64,000 bases of DNA from contig NW_027102660.1 of assembly GCF_036373705.1 (NCBI RefSeq), positions 620,001-684,000 on the forward strand. Direction: 5' to 3'. How positions within the stretch are numbered: position 1 is the stretch's first letter; each line of letters starts with the position of its first letter. This document shows positions 30,930-41,622 of this stretch, one piece after another. This DNA comes from Amia ocellicauda (lineage: Eukaryota > Chordata > Actinopteri > Amiiformes > Amiidae). The notes below the pieces were generated by a model. The model had not been told where the DNA came from. It searched no databases and saw only the letters and a list, made by a program, of their open reading frames with translations. The position numbers and the translations under genes are program-made.

Positions 30930-31419
30930 ATGGCTACCTCGAGGGGTTATGTAGATCCTAGCGCCTATGTGGATTATTACAAGATGCAAGATGGAACGGC
31001 TTGCCCGGTATTGTAGGAGCCCCCACAATGTATGGCGCCGGTCTAGGAGGACTCTTTCGTGGTCTCTTTAGAATGGCCATACCCCTGCTTAAGAGAGGCT
31101 TTGCTATAGCCAGACCCCACTTGAAATCAGCGGCTAAAAATATTGTTAGTGACGTGTTCACCAATGTTATGAACCGGGCAGCTAGCCATGAGCATCAGGA
31201 GGGTTCGGGTCTCATGGTAATGGCGAGGAGGGGGGTAAAAGAAGAAACAGCATGTGTCCACCAGGGGGCGACAAAGATCCGTGGCTAACAAAAAACGAAG
31301 AATCTCTCATTCTCCAACATATCGTGGAAATACTCGGAGAAGGAAGCAGCACAAGAAAAAACCTGCAAAAAGAAAGTCTCAAAGAAAGAAAAATAGAGCC
31401 TCAGGATACATCTTTTAAA
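30930..31419 (+). pseudogene. basic pX-like virion core protein (copy 4)
   Basis: Same gene as the whole copy at 12328-12816. Broken here, with about two breaks. Confidence 0.7.
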
Positions 31420-31420
31420 C

Positions 31421-32730
31421 ATGTCTTTTGTCCACAGTCTATCGGAAGAATGCGTCAAATCAGAACTGGATCTGTTTACAGTTCCATACACTCAAACGAG
31501 TATAGATAAGATCATATATGTAGAGATTCCCCCTCTTTCTGCAATTTCAGACACGGCCCCTCTGGAGTTTTTTATAGCTGGCAATGGCGAGGATTATATT
31601 GATTTGAATAACACATTTATTTTAATGAACTGTAAAGTGACTGATGAGGATGGCGATGCAATCGAGAAGACGACCAACGCTGGGGTCATCAATTACCCGG
31701 TGGCCACCATGTTTTCACAGGTGGATGTGACCCTGGGAAATCGGCTCATTAGTCAAAGCAGCAATACTTACCCCTATAGAGCCATGATGGAGTGTATACT
31801 TAATTATAGTGAGGAGACCCTAAGCAAACAGTTCAACCCCGGCCTTTTCTTCAAAGACATCCCGGAAGCTATGGACGACAAGGATCCAGAGGGACTCAAT
31901 AAGGGTTTGCAAAAAAGAACGGCCTTTTCAACAGAAGGGAGGACCTTTGAGCTAATGGGGCATATCCATGCAGACATATTTTTCCAAGAAAAACTCATGC
32001 TCAACGGGGTAGACATTAAAATTAAAATGATCCGTAGTAAAAGTGCTTTTTGTCTGATGACCCCTGATACTGAAAAATATAAACTGACCATATTATCGGC
32101 CTCGCTGTTTGTGAAAAAAGTGTCCGTCTCCCCGGCGGTTAAACTAGGACACGCGCAGGCGTTAATGACGGCAAACGCCAAGTACCCGATCGAAAGAGTC
32201 TATATGAAAGTCCACAGTATCCCCGCAGGGACACGGGTGATGAACCAGGAAAATCTGTTTCTAGGACAGCTCCCAAAACAGGTTATTATAGGTCTCGTGG
32301 ATAATGATGCATTTACCGGGGTTTACAACAAGAACCCCTTTAACTTTAAACATTATAACGCGGAATTTATAGCGTTGTACGTCGATGGTGTGCAGGTTCC
32401 ATCCAGACCTTTTCAACCTGACTTTGAAAACGGCAATGTGGTTCGTGAATATGACAGTGTAGTACTGGCTACGGGTCGCCATCTCAAGGATCAAACTCCC
32501 GGCTGATCGATCGCCGGGAATACTGCAGCGGTTACACCCTGTACGGTTTCAACCTGACCCCTGACGAAGAGTGTGGACAACATTTTTCACTGATGAAGAC
32601 GGGCAATATGCGTTTGGAGATGCGTTTCAAGCAGCCTCTACCACGCACTGTAAATATGGTCGTGTATGCAGTGTTTGACAACATTATTGAGGTGAATCAG
32701 AGGAGAAACGTTATGTATGATTATTATTAA
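31421..32730 (+). pseudogene. double-jelly-roll major capsid protein (copy 4)
   Basis: The gene starts MSFVHSLSEECVKSELDLF and includes the stretch VDVTLGNRLISQSSNTYPYR, which I recognise from Polinton/adintovirus hexon-like capsid proteins. Other family features are FELMGHIHADIFFQEKLMLN and RVMNQENLFLGQLPKQVIIG. The span of about 435 codons fits the family. The protein forms the trimeric capsomers of an icosahedral particle. It lies between the pX-like gene and the protease, two bases from the former and one from the latter. It is broken, with about one break, and is better kept than in copies 1-3. Confidence 0.9.
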
Positions 32731-32731
32731 A

Positions 32732-33289
32732 ATGAACACCAGAGAGCTCAACCACATCATGAATGCCCTGGCCAGCTCACGGAAACTGTTTCAAGGAGTC
32801 TACACCTGCGATCAGCTGCCTAAATTTAAGATCAAGAATTTACCTGCAATGTACATAATCAACACACACCCTAAAAATATGCCCGGAGAACATTGGCTGG
32901 CTATTTATCTAAGGGAGGACCACCGTGGTGAATTTTTTGATTCCTATGCAAACCCCCCGGATTTCAGACCTTTCCCTCGGAAGATCAATAACTTTCTGCT
33001 CAACAACTGTCAAGAAACCATTTACAGCGGTCGTCAAGTACAAAGTCTTCAGACCTTCACTTGTGGTCAACACTGTGTGTTTTTCTTATTTCATAGATCT
33101 AAAGGAAGGTCATACCCCGATATTATGGCCTTGTACAGTGAGGATTTAGGCCAAAATTATAAAAAAGTGGCAGAGTTTGTCAGGACACTGTGGACCCCCC
33201 CTTATAACACAATGACTTACGACCCTAGCCAGCCGTGTATACAGATGGGGTGTTCTTGTGAGGATTTTAAAAGATGTCATGCGTGTTAA
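32732..33289 (+). CDS. adenain-like cysteine protease (copy 4)
   Basis: 185 residues that look whole. Family role: cleavage of capsid precursor proteins during particle maturation. The catalytic set is visible: His in GEHWLAIYLRE (about residue 54), an acidic residue in EFFDSYANPP (about 70), and Gln/Cys in TFTCGQHCVFFLF (about 116-121). The C-terminus carries a cluster of Cys (GCSCEDFKRCHAC). The length fits Polinton proteases, slightly shorter than adenovirus adenain. The start is the ATG directly after the capsid stop. It is the last plus-strand gene before the convergent minus-strand block. Confidence 0.92.
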   Translation: MNTRELNHIMNALASSRKLFQGVYTCDQLPKFKIKNLPAMYIINTHPKNMPGEHWLAIYLREDHRGEFFDSYANPPDFRPFPRKINNFLLNNCQETIYSGRQVQSLQTFTCGQHCVFFLFHRSKGRSYPDIMALYSEDLGQNYKKVAEFVRTLWTPPYNTMTYDPSQPCIQMGCSCEDFKRCHAC

Positions 33290-33468
33290 GGTGAAAAAAT
33301 AATGAAAACAGCCTTTGAATCATTAGTTTTGTTTTTATTCAACACAATTCTTATACAAAGCAGGGGTTATGGTATAAATAAATGTACAACATTTGAAAAA
33401 TAAAAAATAAAAATAAAAAATTGTTTGTCGGGTCATTATTTACAGGGGAGACAAATAAAAACATGAGA
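33290..33468. promoter_or_regulatory. convergent polyadenylation region
   Basis: AT-rich divider between the two converging gene blocks. A plus-strand AATAAA lies at 33377-33382 and a minus-strand AATAAA at 33334-33339, so the two transcript ends would overlap. There are also several AAATAAAAAT runs at 33400-33420. No gene is seen. Confidence 0.55.
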
Positions 33469-34212
33469 TTAATAAGCTTCCCAACAATGGATAGATCCTG
33501 AGGATGGTCGCTCAGCACGGTCAGAGTAATGAGATATCGGAGTCAGATCAGGCTCCACCTCTTTACACAGACGGATTTTTTGTCGCGTTTCCTGGTTAGG
33601 AACTGTTGATTGGGGCATGTTCAGACAGGCCATCGCCTGTAGGAAAGCATTCCAGCCTACAGGTCGGCGACTATCGGGTACCTTATTAGTGCTAGTGACA
33701 CTCTTCAACAAATCGAACATGTGTGAACCTTTGATCAGTAGTCCTTTAAAAACAAATTCACCCTGTTCATTCCAAGCCGTTACCCGCGGTTTCTGAACCA
33801 TTTTGTGCAGGATATATTGTGCATGTCTTTTGCTTCTGGCCGGCATGTTTCTCAAAACATCCGTTACAACATCTCCCTCTGAACTCTCTACAGGTTCGGT
33901 CACCGCAACATCTTTATCAACCGTTCCCCCCGCATCAGCCCCAGAACCATTTTCTTGAGAGGCCATGGTTAAAGTTAAAATGTTTTGATCTTTTTCACCC
34001 TGTCTAACCAGACGGAGGTAGCGCTGTAACGTGTTGGTATACAACTGGGCTTTGGAATACTGATTTAAATCGGCCCTGGCCTGTATAGCTTTCATTTCAG
34101 AGTCCAGGTTGTTTTCGGCCGTTTGTCTAATGGGCTCTGGCCCGACAACATTTTTTCTCAGTTTCTCAAGCTGCTCCTGAGGGATCAAAAACATTTTCTG
34201 AGCATATTCCAT
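33469..34212 (-). CDS. unknown 247-residue Polinton protein (copy 4)
   Basis: 247 residues that look whole. I recall related proteins beside the 111-residue basic gene in other animal Polintons, but no function is known to me. Residues 1-75 are charged and probably coiled-coil (EQLEKLRKNV, RLVRQGEKDQ). A low-complexity middle follows, rich in Gly, Asp and Val. The conserved-looking part is at about 110-215, with FKGLLIKGSHMFDLLKSV then RRPVGWNAFLQAMACLNMP. The gene lies downstream of the 111-residue gene with two bases between them, in the same transcription direction. A capsid or assembly role is inferred from position only. Confidence 0.7.
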   Translation of the reverse strand: MEYAQKMFLIPQEQLEKLRKNVVGPEPIRQTAENNLDSEMKAIQARADLNQYSKAQLYTNTLQRYLRLVRQGEKDQNILTLTMASQENGSGADAGGTVDKDVAVTEPVESSEGDVVTDVLRNMPARSKRHAQYILHKMVQKPRVTAWNEQGEFVFKGLLIKGSHMFDLLKSVTSTNKVPDSRRPVGWNAFLQAMACLNMPQSTVPNQETRQKIRLCKEVEPDLTPISHYSDRAERPSSGSIHCWEAY

Positions 34213-34214
34213 TA

Positions 34215-34550
34215 TTAACCCACTCTGGAAGCTAGAAGACTGGTTAGGAAAGGCACGGCTATGCTCAACAGCGGTCCTATAAAACCCCCGGTTTGATTAA
34301 TCTTCTTTCTTTTTCTTTTAATAGAATACTTCTTATTAGCGATGATCTTGATAACCGCTTTTTGTTTTTTGAGTTTAGAATGTTGAGAAGGGGTTAGGGG
34401 TATATTACCGCGTAAGATGTTAAAAGCTATTTCACACAGGGACTCGATCAAATCCGAGGGGGCCCCTGCCAGCACAGCTTTCCTATGGCGCGGGCTCCTC
34501 TCAAATAACATTTGCAAAAGCGGCAGATTTCTTTTAATCCGAACAGACAT
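34215..34550 (-). CDS. 111-residue basic protein with hydrophobic tail (copy 4)
   Basis: 111 residues that look whole. The build is familiar from animal Polintons: RSPRHRKAVLAGAPSDLIES, then CEIAFNILRGNIPLTPSQ, then a run of Lys/Arg, then a C-terminal hydrophobic GGFIGPLLSIAVPFLTSLL. The tail could be a membrane-active or capsid-binding helix, as in adenovirus pVI, but this is only an analogy. The gene lies six bases downstream of the ATPase and is co-directional with it. Copy 5 has the same gene with one residue difference noticed. Confidence 0.7.
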   Translation of the reverse strand: MSVRIKRNLPLLQMLFERSPRHRKAVLAGAPSDLIESLCEIAFNILRGNIPLTPSQHSKLKKQKAVIKIIANKKYSIKRKRKKINQTGGFIGPLLSIAVPFLTSLLASRVG

Positions 34551-34556
34551 TCTTAT

Positions 34557-35228
34557 TTATTTCCTTTTCTTTAGCACATAGACTGCCGGCCAATCGTGCG
34601 GGCACAAACCTGTTCTTAGGCGAAAGTCTTCTGGGGTTTGTGCATTTAATTCCGCAATCAAGTACCCGTAGGGTTTTTTGGTGGCATCCTCAAATGCCTC
34701 CAAAAAGAACTTGGTCTGGTTAGGGTACATTTGACGAGCCAAGACGGTGACCTGTAGTTTATCTCTGGGGTTTTTAAAAAGAATTATATAATTGGCATAT
34801 AAATTAATAGTGCGGCTTTTTTTACCTTGAAAAAATAGATTTTGAACTAAATAAATAATACTTAAATTCCTATGATGAGTGTACTTTGTGAAAGCTTTTT
34901 CCACTTCACTGTTGTCACCGGCCTGCTCCATCAGGTCATCAAGGATCACTAGGTTAGTATTACCGGGCGGGAACAAGTCATCGCCACACAACGAGGCGGG
35001 GAGACCTTGCACAAATTTCAGATTATTTTTTTTCGAAGCCAAATCATCGTAGAGAGGTTGCCAGCAAGAGAAACACCACACTATGTTGTCAAGAGCTTGG
35101 GACACGGTTGCGTCCACATCTTCTATGATGTTCTTTATAAGATAGCTCTTCCCCGAATTGGAGGGACCGGCTATAATACAGGAGAAAGGGTGTTGAAGTC
35201 TGTTTTCAAAACCACCGCTAATATCCAT
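34557..35228 (-). CDS. FtsK/HerA-type DNA-packaging ATPase (copy 4)
   Basis: 223 residues that look whole. Family role: ATP-driven packaging of the genome into the capsid. Walker A is GPSNSGKSY at about residues 20-28, and Walker B is NLVILDDLM at about 91-99. A polar motif IYLVQNLFF follows at about 126-134, where the family has its sensor Gln. Length is normal for Polinton ATPases. Its ATG overlaps the end of PolB by 11 bases, a tight coupling that suggests one transcript. It is nearly identical in copy 5. Confidence 0.92.
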   Translation of the reverse strand: MDISGGFENRLQHPFSCIIAGPSNSGKSYLIKNIIEDVDATVSQALDNIVWCFSCWQPLYDDLASKKNNLKFVQGLPASLCGDDLFPPGNTNLVILDDLMEQAGDNSEVEKAFTKYTHHRNLSIIYLVQNLFFQGKKSRTINLYANYIILFKNPRDKLQVTVLARQMYPNQTKFFLEAFEDATKKPYGYLIAELNAQTPEDFRLRTGLCPHDWPAVYVLKKRK

Positions 35229-38200
35229 AAGGCAGAGTGGTATAATCAGTCTTCAACACTCTTTTATTGTACACCACCCTGAACCGTTTGTTTAGTGATC
35301 TATTTTCCAACGTGTACCCCTTTTTATTGCGATAGATCTGATTTCCGGCTGTAATAATCTCACGAGGAGGCGCGTCTTTCTCGGTTACAAAACTTTCTAC
35401 CAGGGTCGTCAGAGACTTGATGTTAATGAGCTTGTTGTTACAATGGTTCAGAGTGAAACCCTTAACTTTCATACAGGTCTTACCCGCAGCCGTTCTGTAT
35501 GCGTAAGTCTTAGGACCCCCTGAAACAAACTCCACTATGTGGTCCTGAGGATCTAGTTCGCTCGTTAACTCCCCAAGGTAGTCCCCGAGGGGAGGGACCC
35601 AATCCCCTGGCCTGGTGACAAAGATTACAGAGTCAGTATCATGATAGAGCGTGCGTTCCTGCAACTGATCCATTAAGTTGTACAGTTCAAGCCGGGCGTA
35701 AGCCGAGGTAAAATCCTCTATGAAAACATTAACGTTCCCCTGTTTGGTGGGGAAATCTTTAGGGGCCCTCCACTGGACCTGTGCCACGTGGTCATTTAAG
35801 AATTGAAAGTGTGATACTGCATGTTGTTTGGAAAACATAAATTCTATGAACAGTTCAGGGGTTTTAATCAAGGTTGTGTTTAGACGGTAATTTCTTTCCC
35901 CAAACTTACCCCACAGACTGTTTAAAATCAGTTTGGACATTTGTCTCTTGGCGGGGTTTACAGTTATGTTCCCCGGCTCTAGACGGATCCCTTCCTTTTC
36001 AAAATATTGCTGAACGTATCGCTCTTTGGCCGCGGAGTCAACACACCATGAGGGATAGCCCGATGCCTCCTGTTTCCCTTTCAGATGGGTCATAATGTAA
36101 TCAGCAAAAAGAGTATCAGTTTTTTCAGAAAAATGCCAAACCTCATACACCTTACCGACTCTGTAACCTTTCTCCACCGCCTTGTCAAGCTCAATGCTAC
36201 ACCAGACACCCGTCAGCGCTCTCTCTTCATCACTGTGCAGACAAGAGGTAGTTTGATTTTCAGTTTCCACACACGTTCTACACAGAGGGAACATCAATTT
36301 TCCCGAACACCTGTAAGGCAACACGGGTAAGAACAGCTCGCGAGGAGGGTACATGGTGACTTTGATCAAACTAAAGTAATGTCCGATTTCGAGAAAGTCA
36401 CGATAAACAATGGTTGGACGCCCCACCGGGTACATTTTGGTCTTGTTGACATAAGGGTACAGACTGGTGAAATCATAGTAATCTACTCTCTCACCCTCCT
36501 TTACCTCATAATGTAAACAGAGGGCATTGGTACGACCCCCAAATAACGCATCCCGGGGCTCTAGACATTCAGGAAAGTCCAAGGTTTCCATAAACCATTG
36601 TACCCCCGCATCCTGTTGCTTCAGGGTCGTCCACTCGTGTTCCCAAATCACCAGCACGTTCAAACCATAGGTGTTTTTTAAAGTTTCAATTCGTTCCTGG
36701 AAATCATAGTAGATATCACCGCAGAGTTTTTGTGATTCGGGGTTAAAGGTGTTTGGGTCGAAGCACTGAGGACAGCCATGGTAAATACAACCAGCAAACT
36801 CATAAGCGGTACGCCGCCCGAACACGTCGCTAAAACCGTCTAAGTAGTAAGGCCCCATTTTGACTTCCCCTTGATTTAAAGCATGTCTGATGAATATGTT
36901 ATCCCGGGCACTCAGGTATTCCAGCCACTGTATGGAGACAGTCGAAAAGTTATTTTGTCTAGCACGATAGTTGTCAGAAGTGGTGACCGCTATAGTGTTT
37001 CTCTGCAAGAAATTGGACCGATACATTTTCATGCAGAGAGACACTATGGTCACACTTTGCAAAGGGTCGAGACCCGATGTGTTGATAACCTCGGCGCAGA
37101 AACGCACACAGGCTTCTTTAAGGATCACCACATCATTTTTACAATAAGCGGCCATCTCTTCTCGGAAATCAAAAACACCTCACTTAACCGTATTGTACCA
37201 TTTAAAGAATTCCTCCCTCTCATGAGACATCATAGTATCAACCCCATAATAAGAGGCGGGCGGGTAGGACCCTCGATAATTTTGAGTGTCCTTAGTATTA
37301 AAAAAATGGCAGAACCAACCTTTCTTCTGAGCCTCAAAACCCAGAGCCTTAGGCAAAGCGCTCAATTTCATGGGGAGGAAATTTAACGAGTCTATGTAAC
37401 GTTAGTTGAAAGCTTCGTCGGTGAAACACATGATCTTGCTACCCTGAGCTATTATTTTTGGGGTCACCCCATTTTCCACCAGATACTTCATCAAAATGTA
37501 AGAATCATAACCCTTAGCATTGTGGGCAATAAATGTGTAATTGAGGTATTTTGGACCGCGATACCGCGTAAAGAAATCCCTGACACAACTCTCACCGCTA
37601 GCTGACCACTCACGATCCAACATGTCAATACAGTGTATATAATTAGCAACGTGGACCCCGTTTTCTTGCCGGCATTCAAAAGCAAAAAAGACATACCGGT
37701 TGTGCGGCGGCTCCTTTTTAACCGGCTGAATAAAGCACTGGTGTTCGGACCCCGAGGTTAAATCAGCATTACAGATCCTGCATCTCGGCTCCAGACATTT
37801 GTGTGGTTTAACCTCATGAAAATGGTACTGGAGGCAACACTGCGGGCAATATTTAGTTTGATCACAATAACTCAGTTTTTTAACCCCCTCAGCAGCGGCC
37901 CTCTGTACCTTATGCTCGGAAAAACAGAACGTTGAGAGACAAATCCTTAAGCAATCTTTACATTGGATGGTAGGGGCCAAACCCTTACGACATTGCGGAT
38001 TGAAACAGACGTTACAGTAACCGTCACAGCGGTGCTTAAGCTTATCATTGAAGGCCTTATAACACCAATGACAAACATACGAACAACCCAAAAAAGCCGT
38101 CAAACTCTTTATTCCAAATTAATGTCTATCACCTAGGAAGAGAAACAGTGTCTGTGTATGGGTTTCAGGATGTGTCTGAAATTTAACAAATACTTCCTTT

Positions 38201-39350
38201 ACCTCACAACGGTACCACACAACAATTTTTAAAGACAACAACTCCTCAAACTTGGTAATGTCTGAAAAGGCAACCATCTGTTGAGAGTTTAAGCCGGCCC
38301 TCTGATGAAGCATTAAAGCCTCTTGCAGAGCTTGGGGTTCAGGCATGTCGGGGGTGAGTAGTTTTATTAAACTGTAAGCAAAACAGAGCTTATTGTCCCC
38401 ACTGGAACTCACCACTAATTGCCTGAGCTTGGTCCTAATTATGTCGTTCTTCAAGCATTTCGACAGTCTTCTAAGCGCCCCACCCTCAGGGTTACGAACC
38501 ACATTCATTACCAGAGACAGACTTTCATCAGCTAAGATGGCTGCGTTACTTTGCAATAACGCTTCGATTTTAGCCAGACATCTAAATTATCTCCACTCAG
38601 CATTGCAGATAGGTTGCTAAACAAAGCATCCCCTCTGAGTTCTAACTGTACAACATCTCGAGGTCTGACCCTTTCAGCAACCTGTTCAAGCATTTTCTGC
38701 AAGGCCTCGTGTATGTTGACAAATATTTCTGCATAATTGTCACAATTTAAAAGTTCTGCAAAAGTAAAACGCTGAATCATTTCAAAATTGTTATAGGCCG
38801 GTCTATCTATAATCACGGGATCACTGGTACTCTTGGACACATCATCATTTTGAACCAAGCCTTCACCCCCTACATTCTCACAGAGCATGTCCTCCACAGC
38901 CTTATCAGTCTCAGAACCCTCCACATTCCGAACACCCCCACTGCTGACATCTACAAAACCCCCTTTTTGAGGAGGCTCATTTAAAGCCTGTAAAAGTCCT
39001 TCAAAGATATCCAACCGGTTAATGTCAAGACCCTCCTCTATAGTGATGGCTGCTTCTGCCGCCATCCTGTGTTCTAATTGTCTCAAATCATTTATAATAG
39101 GGGCAGAATTTGGTCGGGGTAGCTCCTCCAAAGCCTCCACCATTTCAAACAAATCGGGGTGAACTAGGGGGTGAACCTCTATAAGCGCTACCGGTGGGAG
39201 GTGGTTATTTAGATCATTGACCATCTGTAACAGGTCGGGGTTCACCGGTAAGTGTGTTAATTCACATTCTATCGGTGGTAATTGGGGGTTATTTAAATCA
39301 TTTATCATTTGTAATAGTTCCAGGTTCATTGGGACATCAGAGGAGTTCAC
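35218..39350 (-). pseudogene. protein-primed family B DNA polymerase gene region (copy 4)
   Basis: The span fits the long PolB of Polintons. In order from the N-terminal side: Leu-rich repeats, a region that matches the N-terminal extension usual in fish Polinton PolB, a Cys-rich zinc-binding-like segment, and the proofreading exonuclease (FAFECRQENG, then FIAHNAKGYDSY, then YCKNDVVIL). The polymerase palm follows (DFTSLYPYVNK, LILNSLWGKFGER, YHDTDSV). These are the standard Exo I-III and Pol A-C motifs, and their key residues are present. Family role: replication of the linear element from a protein primer. It is broken, with about four breaks, which copy 5 shares. The N-terminal Leu-repeat part could instead be a separate gene. 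Confidence 0.9.
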
Positions 39351-39512
39351 AACAGGGCCGGGGATGTTCTCTCGGGAAGGTCTTTTTGGGGCCCTAGCTT
39401 GTTCATAATCCTTTAGTTTGTGAGTTCTTTTACCAAGTCAGGACATTTTTTAATTTATTTTTTATTTTTCCAACAACCCACAATAGTAAGGCGTTTTGTG
39501 TCTATTAAAACA

Positions 39513-41549
39513 TTAAATACGGTACAATTCGTTAGTAAGGGTATTAATAAGGGTGTTTTGGCTCTCTATCACCAGGTTTTGCCCCAGTAACACAAGTCTT
39601 TGATTTTGTAACAAAGTATGTAGCAACTCATGCCGACCTTCAGGAAGTAGCTCCGGGGGCTGGTGGCCTGGCTCAGCTTCAAAGGATGGTCGCTCCGGTA
39701 AATCTCGGTCGAAGGAGGCAGGGAGCGAGCGTATACTCATGGACGGAGACCAAGAAGGCCTTTGCGGTGACACCCTGGCCAAGCGCGGGGTACTGTTCCG
39801 CGTTTCTGTAGCCAAGAAACGGGTCTGGGGGGACGATGTTGAAACCAGGCCGTCGTTGGGTGGTGTGTCAGCCCTGACTGACGGCGACCCCTGAGGTTGT
39901 TGGATGCCTGTATTTGTTCCGCCCGACAATGCGGCGGGCTGAATCTGGGGTGTTGAATTACCCCCAGAAGGCTGTGGCCTGAGTAGATGTTGGGGGGTCT
40001 CCAAGACCACCGTGGGGGATCCTCTCGGTGATCTCACCGGGGAAGATGTTTGATCCCACTTAGACGGGGTAATTGTCCTCAATAGCTCATCCACAGAATG
40101 ACTATCCCAAGAGTCTTGGGAAGAATAAAAATATACATTACATTTACATCTTTAAACGGCGACAGAAATCAAACTTAAAACAACATGTCCAGGACATTCA
40201 AAACCTTTAGCTTTTTTAGACCTTTGAAAATAGCCTTAGACATTCACTACAACACCTTATTATTTACAGACAATATATTTATTAGGACTTGATAATAAAT
40301 GTAAAAGAGAGAAGCCGCTGTAAATAAACTGTTTCTTAAATGTTTCTTTAAAAACTGTAATATTGTTAATAAAACACACACACACACAACAACATTTTTA
40401 AACGAACCTTCCAAGTGTAAACGCTTCCTGATCCCGGGACTTCCTGTTTCACAAACGTTTTCACGATCTGTTTAAATATTAAATACAATGAACACCTTCA
40501 AGCCTTTTCCTACAACCACTTTAAAACAGAAGTATAATAGCGGGAGATAAGCCAAACAACTTACTAAACCCTTTCAGACGGCTTTACTTCCTAACCAGAC
40601 GGTACGGCAATCGGTCATTTCTAAACACGTTCCCCAGAAACAAGCCTAGACCTGTCCGGACTTCTAAAGATCTTTCCCAGAAGCCCCCGCCCTACAGGAA
40701 ACGGTCACCCATGGCTTAAATATTAGCCCTCAACGGGCAAACAAAGCCCTTTTAAAAACATTAAAGTTTGAAAGATCTTACTTACCTCCACAGAATAATC
40801 GTTTCTTATGTTTTTCGGCTGGTTTAGCTTTTTGCACCGCTGTGAAGGTAAGAGACATGTTTAACCTTTAACCACACCGCTTTATAAAAAGCTTTAACCT
40901 CTTACAGGCTGCAGATATATACTCACAGCTATCAGATACCGGGGCTGACGGCCTTTCAGATTCTTGAAAGGTTACTGTTCTCGTAGGTAAAACGAAACAA
41001 GCCCTCGATGTGGAAGGCCTTTCGTTGTCTCGAACCACGTTTCTTAATACTGTTAGACAGGATAATTTTTTTAAATTAACAAAACTGGACTCAAACATCT
41101 TACAGAAACGTTATACAAACAAACAGGGGTTTAGTTCTTACCAGGTCGGCAGACAGCCTGTCTAGGGACAACCACTTCTCTTGGTCGATCCTCGGAGACA
41201 TTAATCACAGGCCTTTCGATAGTATCTGTGTAATTAAAGAGACCGGCATTAATATATATTAAAACGTTTTCATAACTCTAATGAGCCTCTTCAAAACCAC
41301 ACACACCCATACATAAGAACCCATGAGCGCAAACACAAAAATCTTACCGTCGTTGTTCCAGATTATCTCCTCAGCGTTGGGAAATAACTGCTGTTGACTG
41401 GCTGAAAAATAATTTTACAGAACTTAAAACAGATGTTATAGCCTTATTTACAATACATGCACACAACACGCTCTGAGTCAATGAAAATAATCTGAAGACT
41501 TGCCTAAAAACTCGTTTAAATCGAAGTCGCTGATGTTGTTTCCGGACAT
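39513..41549 (-). CDS. six-exon spliced gene at the right end (copy 4), unknown product
   Basis: I infer six exons on the minus strand: 41504-41549 (starts ATG), 41348-41401, 41142-41225, 40927-41049, 40786-40839 and 39513-40114 (ends in a stop). Acceptors are good (ttatttttcag, cctgtctaacag, taccttcacag) and donors strong (GTAAGAT, GTAAGAA, GTGAGTA, GTAAGTA). The first donor is the GC type (AG|GCAAGT). Every intron falls in phase 1 and every exon is open, with 963 coding bases in all. I know no family for the product. It starts with an acidic segment (SDFDLNEFL). Short ERP/ERPS motifs recur in exons 3, 4 and 6. Exon 5 is basic (KAKPAEKHKKR), like a nuclear localisation signal. Exon 6 is Pro/Ser-rich with a C-terminal helical part. 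A regulatory nuclear protein is plausible. This copy looks whole. Confidence 0.68.
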
Positions 41550-41615
41550 TGTTGATCTTTAGTCTTAAATCGAAAGGTCAGTATGAGTCTGTCGAGCTGA
41601 AGACCAGACCTTCAT

Positions 41616-41622
41616 ACTTATA
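41616..41622 (-). promoter_or_regulatory. TATA box of the spliced gene (copy 4)
   Basis: TATAAGT on the minus strand, about 67 bases before the inferred ATG at 41549. It supports the exon model above. The same motif is kept in copy 5. Confidence 0.5.

Noticed and set aside
36883-37386. A plus-strand 167-codon frame opposite PolB.
   Set aside because: It is antisense to the exonuclease part of PolB, has no start context or domain, and follows from the codon use of the real gene.
40374-40388. CA run as a regulatory Z-DNA element in the right arm.
   Set aside because: It lies within an inferred intron of the spliced gene, is short, and shows no link to a promoter.
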